Source of the DNA: Bacteroidales bacterium UBA1223 | GTDB taxonomy: Bacteria; Bacteroidota; Bacteroidia; Bacteroidales; P3 | Length of the DNA stretch: 34,295 nt | NCBI GenBank assembly: GCA_002309155.1 | Contig: DBXB01000072.1 | Coordinates: 1-34,295, forward strand | Reading direction: 5' to 3' | Shown: piece after piece, positions 22,957 through 29,925 of the stretch | Position numbering within the stretch: the stretch's first letter is position 1 | Layout: each line of letters opens with the position of its first letter | Program-made: the position numbers and the translations under genes | The notes under the pieces: generated by a model | What the model was told of the DNA's origin: nothing | Databases searched by the model: none | What the model saw: only the letters and a program-made list of their open reading frames with translations

Positions 22957-23696
22957 AGATAATCTTCTCTGTTGCACTTATACCATTCCTCTGCCTGCTG
23001 ACAGGGTGCGTAGGAAGTTACTACTATCCTCAATGCGTCAACATTCCATTGATTGAGGAACGTGGCGATGTGCGTCTCGAAGGCAGCCTGCTGGCTTTTC
23101 CGACCAATGGCAAAACAAATGTTGTCTGCATGGGTCATATTTCTGCCGCAGGCGGATTGACGGATAATATCGCGGCACAGTTCTTTTTCCGAAACCACAT
23201 TAGATGGACGGACAATCAGGTTTCGTTAGGTTGGTACAAAACAGTAGGCTCTGGAGTCCTTGAAATATACTGTGGTTACGGCAATGCGAACGGAGTCAGG
23301 AGTTACTGGTCTGATGCCGACCCTGACATATATTACTCAAAAATCGGTTATGTGTCACAGTATTTCACTCAGATTAACTATGGCTGGAATCATCTTGCAA
23401 ACTCCCATATCTCCATTGCCGGCGCAGTGAAGACAGGTGTTCTGGATTCACAGATAATGTCTTTGCACACAGGTGACGAATATGTGGCCGGCACTGAATA
23501 TCCAGGTACGACCAGCTACAACAGAAGCTTTTTCCTCGAGCCTTATCTGAGTTTCTGTTTTGGCTGGGAGCATCTGAAGTTTAATATTAAGGCTGGATAT
23601 GATCTGATTAGAAAGAATATCAACACTCCGCGTCTGATGCTTGACGTTGGAATAAACTACAACTTCAACGTCTTGTCAAGCAAGAAGAGCAAATAA
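22950..23696 (+). CDS. Lipoprotein with outer-membrane barrel-like domain
   Basis: 248 residues. Lipoprotein signal (about 1-20, lipobox LLTGC). The mature protein is rich in amphipathic strands (AAQFFFRNHIRW, VLEIYCGYGNANG, LEPYLSFCFGWEHLKFNIKAGYDL) and closes with LMLDVGINYNFNV, resembling small Bacteroidetes barrel-type proteins. Its start codon lies inside remnant D of the cassette block, so translation signals are borrowed from the array. Last gene before a strong terminator. Role unknown. Confidence 0.7.
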   Translation: MKKIIFSVALIPFLCLLTGCVGSYYYPQCVNIPLIEERGDVRLEGSLLAFPTNGKTNVVCMGHISAAGGLTDNIAAQFFFRNHIRWTDNQVSLGWYKTVGSGVLEIYCGYGNANGVRSYWSDADPDIYYSKIGYVSQYFTQINYGWNHLANSHISIAGAVKTGVLDSQIMSLHTGDEYVAGTEYPGTTSYNRSFFLEPYLSFCFGWEHLKFNIKAGYDLIRKNINTPRLMLDVGINYNFNVLSSKKSK

Positions 23697-23697
23697 C

Positions 23698-23727
23698 AAA
23701 AGAGGATGCCAAAAGGCATCCTCTTTT
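23698..23727. terminator. Bidirectional rho-independent terminator
   Basis: AAAAGAGGATGCC (23698-23710) and GGCATCCTCTTTT (23715-23727) form a perfect 13-bp stem with an AAAA loop. T runs occur on both strands, serving the convergent genes on either side. Confidence 0.92.
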
Positions 23728-23744
23728 ACATTGATTCTGGAGTT

Positions 23745-24821
23745 TTATTTCTTTTTTGTCGTTTTCTTTGTGGCGGGCTTTGGAGCCGGTTTTGCGGGTT
23801 TAGTGGGCTTTGGAGCGGCTGCCGGTTTAGTGGTTTTAGTGGGTGTTACAGGTTTAGTGGGTTTTGTGGTGGCTACCGGTTTGGTGGTTTTAATGGGCTT
23901 TGTGGGGGTAGTGGGTTTTGTCGCCGGTTTAGTGGGCTTTGGAGTGGCTGCCGGTTTAGTGGGTTTAGTGGTTTTAATGGGGGTAGTGGGTTTGGTGGTT
24001 GCTACCGGTTTAGTGGGTTTAGCGGGCTTCGTTGCCGGTTTAGTGGGTTTAGTTGGCTTTTCTGACTTGGCGGGTTTGGTGGGTTTTGCGGGTGTCGGGG
24101 TCTCCTTGACTGATTTCTTGGAGTTTGCCTTTTTCGCCTCTTTCACGGCGGCGCCGACAGCTTTGACAGATTCTATCTCGGCGCTCTCTTTCTTTTTCTT
24201 GCCTTTTTTCTTTCCCTCTTCGGGGGGATTGTCTTCACGTAACAGACCCTCTCCCGAGTCGGCTTCGTTCAGTATGGCCTCGATGTCGAGCAGTTCGTCA
24301 TCGTTGGGCTCGAGGTCTTCGTCATCCTCATCCTCTTCTTTGCCGTCATCAAGATAACTGTCAAGGTCGTCGCCCTCATCTTCGAGCGAGTCCCCAAACT
24401 CTTCTTCCATATCGGCGGTGGCGACTTCAAATTCCTTCTTGCTCTCAGTTATGCTGTCAAACTCCTCGATGGCGCCATGTCTCATCTTCCCTACCGACCT
24501 GTTGTTGCCTTCTTCTTTGTCGATGGCCTCAGACAGTGGAGCGAACTCGTTCTCTTCCTGTTCCTCTTCGCCATAGATGTCCTTGTCTAAATCCTCCTCC
24601 ACAAGGCCGGTGTCAATCTTGACATCGAACTTTATCATGTAAGAGGTGTCGTCGGTCTCCAAAGGGACGACAAAAAGAGGTTCACCGTTGGGCTTTATGG
24701 TCTTTTGGATAAACTCCTGATAGCCGTCGGGATATGTTTCTTTGAATAGTTCCCGAATGTCGTCGGTTAAGTTCTTGAAGCTGATAATCAGTTTTTTCTT
24801 ACGATTTTTGTGGTCTATCAT
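23745..24821 (-). CDS. Acidic protein with Lys/Pro/Thr-repeat tail, unknown function
   Basis: 358 residues in three parts. Residues 1-75 form a compact domain (LIISFKNLTDDIRELFKETY then PDGYQEF) that I have seen in hypothetical proteins of Bacteroidales. About 75-200 is strongly acidic. From about 203 it is basic: KKKGKKKK, then from 240 to the end repeats of KPTKPA, KTTKP and VATTKP ending KKTTKKK. The tail resembles histone H1-like or nucleoid-binding tails and could bind DNA or polyanions; this is inference. No signal peptide, so cytosolic. It lies 55 bp downstream of parE with its own likely promoter (24839-24869). The tail DNA is itself repetitive and could vary in length. Confidence 0.8.
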   Translation of the reverse strand: MIDHKNRKKKLIISFKNLTDDIRELFKETYPDGYQEFIQKTIKPNGEPLFVVPLETDDTSYMIKFDVKIDTGLVEEDLDKDIYGEEEQEENEFAPLSEAIDKEEGNNRSVGKMRHGAIEEFDSITESKKEFEVATADMEEEFGDSLEDEGDDLDSYLDDGKEEDEDDEDLEPNDDELLDIEAILNEADSGEGLLREDNPPEEGKKKGKKKKESAEIESVKAVGAAVKEAKKANSKKSVKETPTPAKPTKPAKSEKPTKPTKPATKPAKPTKPVATTKPTTPIKTTKPTKPAATPKPTKPATKPTTPTKPIKTTKPVATTKPTKPVTPTKTTKPAAAPKPTKPAKPAPKPATKKTTKKK

Positions 24822-24838
24822 CGCCTGAAAATTTTGTG

Positions 24839-24869
24839 CAAGTATAGTAAGTTAATTTTAATGTGCAAA
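24839..24869 (-). promoter_or_regulatory. Promoter of the Lys/Pro/Thr-tail protein
   Basis: TTTG (24866-24869), a 19-bp spacer and TATACTTG (24839-24846; one mismatch to TAnnTTTG) on the minus strand, within the gap after parE. Confidence 0.5.
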
Positions 24870-24876
24870 ATATTTT

Positions 24877-26799
24877 TTACGCCACTATGATTGACTCGTC
24901 GTCTTCAACCCTTAGGTTGTCCATGATGAACTCGCGACGCTCGTTGGTGTTCTCGCCCATATAGAAGCTGAGTACACCTTTGATGTCGAAGTCCTTGTGG
25001 AGCAAGACAGGGTCTAACCTCATGTCTTTCCCTATAAAGTTCTTGAACTCGTCGGGAGAGATCTCGCCGAGACCTTTGAATCGTGTGATTTCGGCGTTGG
25101 GGGTGTTGTGTATAGCGTCAATGCGCTCGTCGTCGGTGTAGCAATAATGTGTCTTCTGTTTGTTGCGGACCCTGAACAGCGGTGTTTGCAGGATGTATAC
25201 ATGTCCGGTACGGATGAGTTCGGGGTAGAAACGCAGGAAGAAGGTGAGCAGGAGCAGTCGGATGTGCATGCCGTCGACATCGGCATCGGTGGCTATCACC
25301 ACGTTGTTGTAACGGAGATTTTCTATGCCGTTGTCGATGTCGAGTGCGTTGTGAAGCAGGTTGAGCTCTTCGTTTTTATAGACATCGACTTTGTTGATGC
25401 TGTAGGTGTTCTTCGGCTTTCCACGAAGGCTGAACACCGCCTGGGTCGCCACGTCACGGCTCTTGGTGATGCTTCCGCTTGCCGAGTCGCCCTCGGTGAT
25501 GAAGATGGTGGTCTCGAGACGGCGGGCGTGGTTGCTGTTGTAGTGGATGTGGCAGTCACGCAGCTTGCGGTTGTTGAGACTGGCTCTCTTGGCGCCTTCA
25601 CGGGCCTCTTTCTTGATGCCGGCAATCTCTTTGCGCTCTTTCTCGTTGGCATTGATTTTCTGCAACATGGCGTCGGCTGTCGCGGCGTTGATATGCAGGT
25701 AGTTGTCCAGGTTGCGTTTCAGTATGTCGAGGACGTAGGTCTTCAGTACCGGACTGTCGTTGGTGCCGTCGGCCTTGTTGGGCTCCAGATGTGTGGAGCC
25801 CAGTTTTGTCTTGGTCTGAGCTTCGAAGACGGGTTCCTGGATTCTTATGCAGAGGGCGCAGACAAGACCTTGGCGGAAGACTGCCGGTTCGTAGTCTTTC
25901 TTGAAGAAGTCGCGCGCCACTCTCGCAAAGCCCTCACGGAATGCGCTTTGATGTGTGCCACCCTCCGTCGTGTGCTGTCCGTTGACGAAAGAATAGTAGT
26001 AGTCGCTGCTCTGGCCGTTGATGTGGGTGAAGGCGCATTCGAAGTCGCCCTCTTTGATGTGTACTATAGGGTAGAGGCCTTCGCCATCCATATTGTGCTC
26101 AAGCAGGTCGAGCAGACCGTTTTTGGAATAGTAGCGGCGATCGTTGTAGTAGAGAGTGAGTCCTTTGTTGAGGTATGCGTAGTTCCAGATACGCTCTTCC
26201 ACATATTCGTTGACGAAATGGAAATTGCCGAAGAGTTTCTGGTCGGGAATAAATTCCACGAGGGTGCCGTTCTCTGTTGATGAGGCTTGCGATTCAGTAA
26301 GTTTGTCGACGTTGATTATGCCACTGTCGTTGGTGAGCTTGCCGTCGCTGAATTCGGCATAACGGCACTTGCCGTCACGTACCGACAGGACTTTGAAGTA
26401 AGAGCTCAGGGCATTCACAGCCTTGGTACCCACACCGTTGAGTCCCACCGATTTTTGGAATACCTTGCTGTCGTATTTGGCGCCGGTATTGAGTTTGCTG
26501 ACGGCGTCGACGATGCTGCCGAGGGGTATGCCACGGCCAAAGTCGCGTATGCTGACACGGCGTTCGCCGAAGTCGATTTTTACGTTTATGCGTTTGCCGT
26601 AGCCTGATGTGAATTCGTCTATGGCGTTGTCGATGACCTCCTTGATGAGCACATAGATGCCGTCGTCGTGCGACGAACCGTCGCCGAGCTTGCCGATATA
26701 CATACCGGGACGCAGACGGATGTGCTCCATATCCTCAAGATGGATGATGCTACTTTCGTCGTAATCGTTTCCGATGGGAGTTATGATGTCGTCTTCCAT
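24877..26799 (-). CDS. parE: DNA topoisomerase IV subunit B (ParE)
   Basis: A 640-residue type IIA topoisomerase ATPase subunit. GHKL ATPase motifs: EVIDNAIDE (54-62), DFGRGIP (86-92) and GLNGVGTKAVNAL (119-131). TOPRIM motifs: EGDSASG (436-442) and DADVDG (505-510), then RFKGLGEISP near 575. With ParC it decatenates chromosomes using ATP. The size and the short TOPRIM-to-C-terminus distance fit ParE rather than the longer GyrB; gyrB-like naming cannot be fully excluded. ATG 26799 is chosen over a TTG six codons upstream. No parC gene is adjacent in this window; the gene downstream is the Lys/Pro/Thr-tail protein. A TATTTTTG box lies at 26868. Confidence 0.92.
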   Translation of the reverse strand: MEDDIITPIGNDYDESSIIHLEDMEHIRLRPGMYIGKLGDGSSHDDGIYVLIKEVIDNAIDEFTSGYGKRINVKIDFGERRVSIRDFGRGIPLGSIVDAVSKLNTGAKYDSKVFQKSVGLNGVGTKAVNALSSYFKVLSVRDGKCRYAEFSDGKLTNDSGIINVDKLTESQASSTENGTLVEFIPDQKLFGNFHFVNEYVEERIWNYAYLNKGLTLYYNDRRYYSKNGLLDLLEHNMDGEGLYPIVHIKEGDFECAFTHINGQSSDYYYSFVNGQHTTEGGTHQSAFREGFARVARDFFKKDYEPAVFRQGLVCALCIRIQEPVFEAQTKTKLGSTHLEPNKADGTNDSPVLKTYVLDILKRNLDNYLHINAATADAMLQKINANEKERKEIAGIKKEAREGAKRASLNNRKLRDCHIHYNSNHARRLETTIFITEGDSASGSITKSRDVATQAVFSLRGKPKNTYSINKVDVYKNEELNLLHNALDIDNGIENLRYNNVVIATDADVDGMHIRLLLLTFFLRFYPELIRTGHVYILQTPLFRVRNKQKTHYCYTDDERIDAIHNTPNAEITRFKGLGEISPDEFKNFIGKDMRLDPVLLHKDFDIKGVLSFYMGENTNERREFIMDNLRVEDDESIIVA

Positions 26800-26867
26800 A
26801 CTGCTTCTTAGATTCAAAGATGTGTAAATCAGTTGTGAGACTGAAAAGTTTGATGTTTTACAAACTG

Positions 26868-26875
26868 CAAAAATA
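26868..26875 (-). promoter_or_regulatory. -7 box of the parE promoter
   Basis: TATTTTTG on the minus strand fits TAnnTTTG; the -33 is not clear. The predicted leader is about 60-65 nt. Confidence 0.5.
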
Positions 26876-26954
26876 CAAATAATAATTATTGCCCGTCAGC
26901 GAAGAAAGATTTTTTTCCACACATGGCATGTTGAAAACTATTTCGATGAAGAAG

Positions 26955-27083
26955 ATTGCGAAAAATTGCTAAAACAACGAAAACAATGCGAAAAGATGAT
27001 TCGTGCAATTAGTGTTAAAAGTAGTCCGTGCTTTAAACAAAATAGGTTTCGTGTATTTCGCCAAGTTCGCATATTTTCGCAAT
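26955..27083. repeat. GCGAA/TTCGC palindromic element, copy 1
   Basis: Imperfect inverted repeat starting ATTGCGAAAA and ending TTTTCGCAAT, with repeated GCGAA words in the left arm and TTCGC words in the right. Both arms match those of 31786-31866 closely, but the centre here carries about 48 extra bp. It lies between the parE promoter and the tRNA-Leu terminator; no coding potential. Confidence 0.8.
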
Positions 27084-27120
27084 AAAAGATAGAATGCGAA
27101 AAAGGAATACTACTGATATG

Positions 27121-27154
27121 AAAAAACAACATTCCGAGGGGGATGTTGTTTTTT
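27121..27154 (-). terminator. Rho-independent terminator of tRNA-Leu
   Basis: AAAAAACAACAT (27121-27132) pairs perfectly with ATGTTGTTTTTT (27143-27154) around a 10-nt loop; on the minus strand the 3' arm ends in six T. Confidence 0.85.
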
Positions 27155-27160
27155 GTTTTG

Positions 27161-27242
27161 TGCGGATAGGGGGACTCGAACCCCCACTCCGTGAAGAACT
27201 AGATCCTAAGTCTAGCGCGGCTACCAATTACGCCATATCCGC
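27161..27242 (-). tRNA. tRNA-Leu (anticodon TAG)
   Basis: An 82-nt class II tRNA on the minus strand. Acceptor arms GCGGATA/TATCCGC, discriminator A, CCA not encoded. The anticodon stem CTAGA/TCTAG encloses CTTAGGA, giving TAG. A long variable arm (TTCTTCACGGAGT) and the T-arm GGTTCGAGTCC support Leu. Confidence 0.95.
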
Positions 27243-27303
27243 ATTGTGCTTTCCTTGTGGCTGTCAGATGTTTAATCGTGATAGACCTCTTCGGAAGCGT
27301 TTG

Positions 27304-27334
27304 CAAAATTACAATTTTTGAAAAAATCAGCAAA
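27304..27334 (-). promoter_or_regulatory. Promoter of tRNA-Leu
   Basis: TTTG (27331-27334), exactly 19 bp, then TAATTTTG (27304-27311) on the minus strand: a consensus Bacteroidetes promoter. Predicted leader about 60 nt. Confidence 0.75.
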
Positions 27335-27470
27335 ATTTTTTGTTTCCAAGCCTCTTTTTTGAACTCTTGTACTGAGGTTTGTGATTTTTTAACATATAGG
27401 CAATAACACTGTCATTGTGTGATTTAAATGATCCTTAATGATATTTAAACATAACAAAATGTAATTTATA
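27335..27470. other. AT-rich spacer between divergent promoters
   Basis: Between the tRNA-Leu promoter and the promoter at 27471. It holds only AT-rich sequence with two ATTTAAA words about 22 bp apart (near 27422 and 27443). No gene seen. Confidence 0.5.
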
Positions 27471-27501
27471 CTTGACAAATGTAAAGTTTTCTTTACTTTT
27501 G
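27471..27501 (+). promoter_or_regulatory. Promoter and candidate operator of the membrane protein/XRE operon
   Basis: CTTG (27471-27474), a 19-bp spacer and TACTTTTG (27494-27501). A perfect inverted repeat GTAAAG-TTTT-CTTTAC (27481-27496) fills the spacer and overlaps the -7 box, an ideal place for a repressor such as the HTH protein encoded second in this operon. Confidence 0.65.
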
Positions 27502-27577
27502 CATTGTCAATTGATGGAATAAAAGAATGTACATTCTTTGTAATGAACTGAATTTTAATTTTAAAAGTTATTTTATT

Positions 27578-28066
27578 ATGAAAACAACAAGAATGTTATT
27601 GCCACGAAGTTTCAAGGTGGCGGGTCTTTGTCTGTTTGCCGTAGGAGCTATTCTAGGAGTGCTCTATTGTCTGCTTCCCGATTCGTTGCAGCTAACCTTG
27701 AACGATCTTCGCGGTCTGTTTGGCGCCGAGCCACTCCCGACGAAGACTGATTTCTCAGGCTCATTTAATGCCGGTAGTGATCTGACGCTTACTTTTATTG
27801 GAGTGTTGATGGTTGTGGCCGGTGTATTCATCGGTTTTTCGCGCAACAAGGATGAAGATGAGTTCATTGAGCAGATACGTTACGAATCGCTGCAGTTGTC
27901 TGTCTATCTGAACAGCATCGTGTTGGTTGTATGTCTGATATTTGTTTGGGGGCTGTCGTTCTTGCCAGTGATGTTCTGCAGCCTTTTCTCGTTGCTCTAT
28001 TTCTTTATCATTTGTTTCTATATCCGTGTTTTAATCAACAAAAAAACGATGCGAAATGAAGAATAG
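27578..28066 (+). CDS. Four-helix membrane protein paired with an XRE regulator
   Basis: 162 residues with about four transmembrane segments: 10-32, 65-85, and two between about 110 and 155 (SIVLVVCLIFVWGLSFLPV; FSLLYFFIICFYIRVLI). A short acidic/basic loop (SRNKDEDEFIEQIRYE) sits between helices 2 and 3. The ATG at 27578 is chosen because the 17 codons upstream lie in the leader and do not look like a protein start. It overlaps the downstream HTH gene by 11 bp. Small membrane protein plus YozG-like XRE pairs are widespread; the membrane partner may sense or sequester the regulator, which is inference. Confidence 0.78.
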   Translation: MKTTRMLLPRSFKVAGLCLFAVGAILGVLYCLLPDSLQLTLNDLRGLFGAEPLPTKTDFSGSFNAGSDLTLTFIGVLMVVAGVFIGFSRNKDEDEFIEQIRYESLQLSVYLNSIVLVVCLIFVWGLSFLPVMFCSLFSLLYFFIICFYIRVLINKKTMRNEE

Positions 28067-28256
28067 GTTGAAAGTGGCCCGTGCCGAGATGGACCTCACT
28101 CAAGCCGAGTTGGCAGAGCGTATCGGCGTAACCCGTCAGGCAATAAATTCAATAGAACTGGGCAGGTATGTTCCCTCAACTCTCCTGGCCCTTAAAATGG
28201 CTCGGCTTTTTGGCAAGCCCGTTGAGGAGATATTCATCTTGGAGGATGACGACTGA
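28056..28256 (+). CDS. XRE-family HTH transcriptional regulator (YozG-like)
   Basis: A 66-residue protein that is almost entirely one Cro/C1-type helix-turn-helix: LTQAELAERIGVTRQAINSI with the recognition helix at about 25-35, followed by ELGRYVPSTLLALKMARLFG and an acidic end EEIFILEDDD. It overlaps the preceding membrane-protein gene by 11 bp, so the two are translationally coupled. Likely autoregulates through the inverted repeat at 27481-27496. Confidence 0.9.
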   Translation: MKNRLKVARAEMDLTQAELAERIGVTRQAINSIELGRYVPSTLLALKMARLFGKPVEEIFILEDDD

Positions 28257-28331
28257 TCTTGCCATGCTTATGTAAGCGGACGTATTGTCAATGCGAGACA
28301 CAATAAAAACGGATTATTATAGTTATTCATT

Positions 28332-28348
28332 AATTGTTTATAACAATT
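28332..28348 (+). promoter_or_regulatory. 17-bp perfect palindrome upstream of the AsnB-like gene
   Basis: AATTGTT-TAT-AACAATT, 26 bp before the chosen ATG at 28375. It could be an operator or a small leader hairpin; no TAnnTTTG box was found next to it. Confidence 0.4.
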
Positions 28349-28374
28349 CAACAAATAAACGCACAATCGTTTTT

Positions 28375-29646
28375 ATGAAACGGGCGACAATACTACTGAT
28401 ACTATCCATGGCCGTTCTGTTCCAGTCGGCAAGAGCGGCCTATCTGCTTATCCCGATGGATGACACACAACGCAACCACCTGAAAGCTTACGGTATAGCC
28501 TACTATGCTCTGGAACGTGAGGTCGAGGTGACATGGCTTCTCAATTACCGTGGCGGCTCTTTCATGATGAAGTATGCCGATCAGTTGGAGCGTGAGTCGC
28601 GTCTGAGGGGAGTTACCGTCGAGGTTATCGCTGACGGACAGTCGACGGCGATACTGTCGGAGATTGCCGACGCTTCGGTCAATATGGATGCCGTGCGTCT
28701 GCAGAAGGCGCCCAAGATTGCAGTCTATTCTCCCAAAAGCAAGTTGCCGTGGGACGATGCCGTGACGCTGGTGATGACCTACGCCGAGATACCATATGAT
28801 GTGGTCTATGATGAAGAGGTGATGGCAGGTGTGCTGCCGACTTACGACTGGCTGCACCTGCACCATGAGGACTTCACCGGTCAGTATGGCAAGTTCTGGG
28901 GCAACTACCGCAACGCACAGTGGTATATCGAGGATGTGCGTGACCAGGAGGCGAGGGCTCACAAACTGGGATACTCCAAGGTGTCGCAGCTGAAACTCGC
29001 CGTCAGTCACAAAATCCGTGACTTCGTGATGGGTGGAGGTTTTCTCTTTGCCATGTGCTCCGCCCCCGACAGCTACGATGTGGCTCTGGCGGCTGAGAAT
29101 GTAGATATCTGCGATGTGATGTTCGACGGCGACCCCATGCAGCCCAACGCACAGCAGATGCTCGACTACTCCAAATGTTTTGCCTTCAAGGATTTCAAGA
29201 TAAGCACCAATCCCGCTGAATATGAGATATCGACTATAGATATCGACGACAGGACTCGGCAGAGACAGATAAATGAGAAGAACGATTTCTTCACTCTCTT
29301 CGAATTCAGCGCCAAGTGGGACTGGATTCCCACTATGCTTACGCAGAACCACACCCGCATCATACATGGCTTCATGGGTCAGACTACGGCATTCCGCCGT
29401 GAGACGGTGAAGAGCAGCGCCTTGATTCTTGCGGAGAACAAAGAACTTAACGAGGTTAGGTATCTGCACGGAGAATATGGCAAAGGTACGTGGACTTTCC
29501 TTGGCGGCCACGACCCTGAGGACTACCGCCACTTTGTCGGCGACCCACCAACGGACCTCTCCCTCTACCCCAACTCTCCTGGATATCGACTGATACTGAA
29601 CAATATCCTCTTTCCCGCCGCCAAGAAAGAGAAGCACAAGACTTGA
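28375..29646 (+). CDS. Secreted protein of the Bacteroidetes 'asparagine synthetase B' family
   Basis: 423 residues. A signal peptide (about 1-22, cleavage near ARA/A) is followed by the conserved opening YLLIPMDDTQRNHLKAYGIA. Other family stretches are WLLNYRGGSF, YSPKSKLPWDDAVT, YDWLHLHHEDFTGQYGKFW, GGGFLFAMCSAPDSYD and FLGGHDPEDYRH. Proteins like this are commonly labelled asparagine synthetase B in Bacteroidetes genomes, but none of the glutaminase or ATP-pyrophosphatase motifs of true AsnB are visible and it is exported. The MCSAPDSYD and GGHDPE segments recall a class-I glutamine-amidotransferase/ThuA-like fold; the reaction is unknown. The ATG at 28375 is chosen because it starts a clean signal peptide. 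Confidence 0.8.
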   Translation: MKRATILLILSMAVLFQSARAAYLLIPMDDTQRNHLKAYGIAYYALEREVEVTWLLNYRGGSFMMKYADQLERESRLRGVTVEVIADGQSTAILSEIADASVNMDAVRLQKAPKIAVYSPKSKLPWDDAVTLVMTYAEIPYDVVYDEEVMAGVLPTYDWLHLHHEDFTGQYGKFWGNYRNAQWYIEDVRDQEARAHKLGYSKVSQLKLAVSHKIRDFVMGGGFLFAMCSAPDSYDVALAAENVDICDVMFDGDPMQPNAQQMLDYSKCFAFKDFKISTNPAEYEISTIDIDDRTRQRQINEKNDFFTLFEFSAKWDWIPTMLTQNHTRIIHGFMGQTTAFRRETVKSSALILAENKELNEVRYLHGEYGKGTWTFLGGHDPEDYRHFVGDPPTDLSLYPNSPGYRLILNNILFPAAKKEKHKT

Positions 29647-29649
29647 TGA

Positions 29650-29915
29650 GGGAAGAGGGAGGATGTATGATGTATGATGTATGATGTATGATGGCTGACG
29701 TTTGAAGTTGATAAGATGATAAGATGTTAAGGTGGAATGTTGATATGGATTATTGTTTAAGAGTTTAAAAAGTATAAATGGTTTAAAAGGTTCTAGAAAT
29801 TCTAGAAATTCTAGATTGTATAGAGCATCTAGTTTTTCAATTCACAATTCACAGGTCACTAATCACTAATCACAATTCACAGGTCACGGGTCACCGGTCA
29901 CCATTCACGAATTAT
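29650..29915 (+). repeat. Modular low-complexity tract upstream of the propeller gene
   Basis: No gene. In gene direction it reads: four 7-bp GATGTAT repeats (29660-29690); GATAAGATGATAAGATGTTAAGG; GTTTAAGAGTTTAAAAAG and GGTTTAAAAGG; TTCTAGAAATTCTAG repeated; TTCACAATTCACAGGTCAC and GGTCACGGGTCACCGGTCAC; then the ATG. The module order and orientation match the tract upstream of the acyl-CoA ligase, and the last module matches that upstream of tex. Confidence 0.85.
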
Positions 29916-29925
29916 AATAGTTATC

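Noticed and set aside
25108..26280. 390-codon plus-strand frame opposite parE
   Set aside because: Antisense shadow of parE, whose motifs are unmistakable.
27094..27321. 75-codon frame across the tRNA-Leu region
   Set aside because: Runs through a tRNA, its terminator and its promoter.
29660..29690. GATGTAT tandem repeat as a phase-variation tract
   Set aside because: It lies well upstream of the next gene, outside any promoter spacer or reading frame that I can identify; kept only as part of the modular tract.
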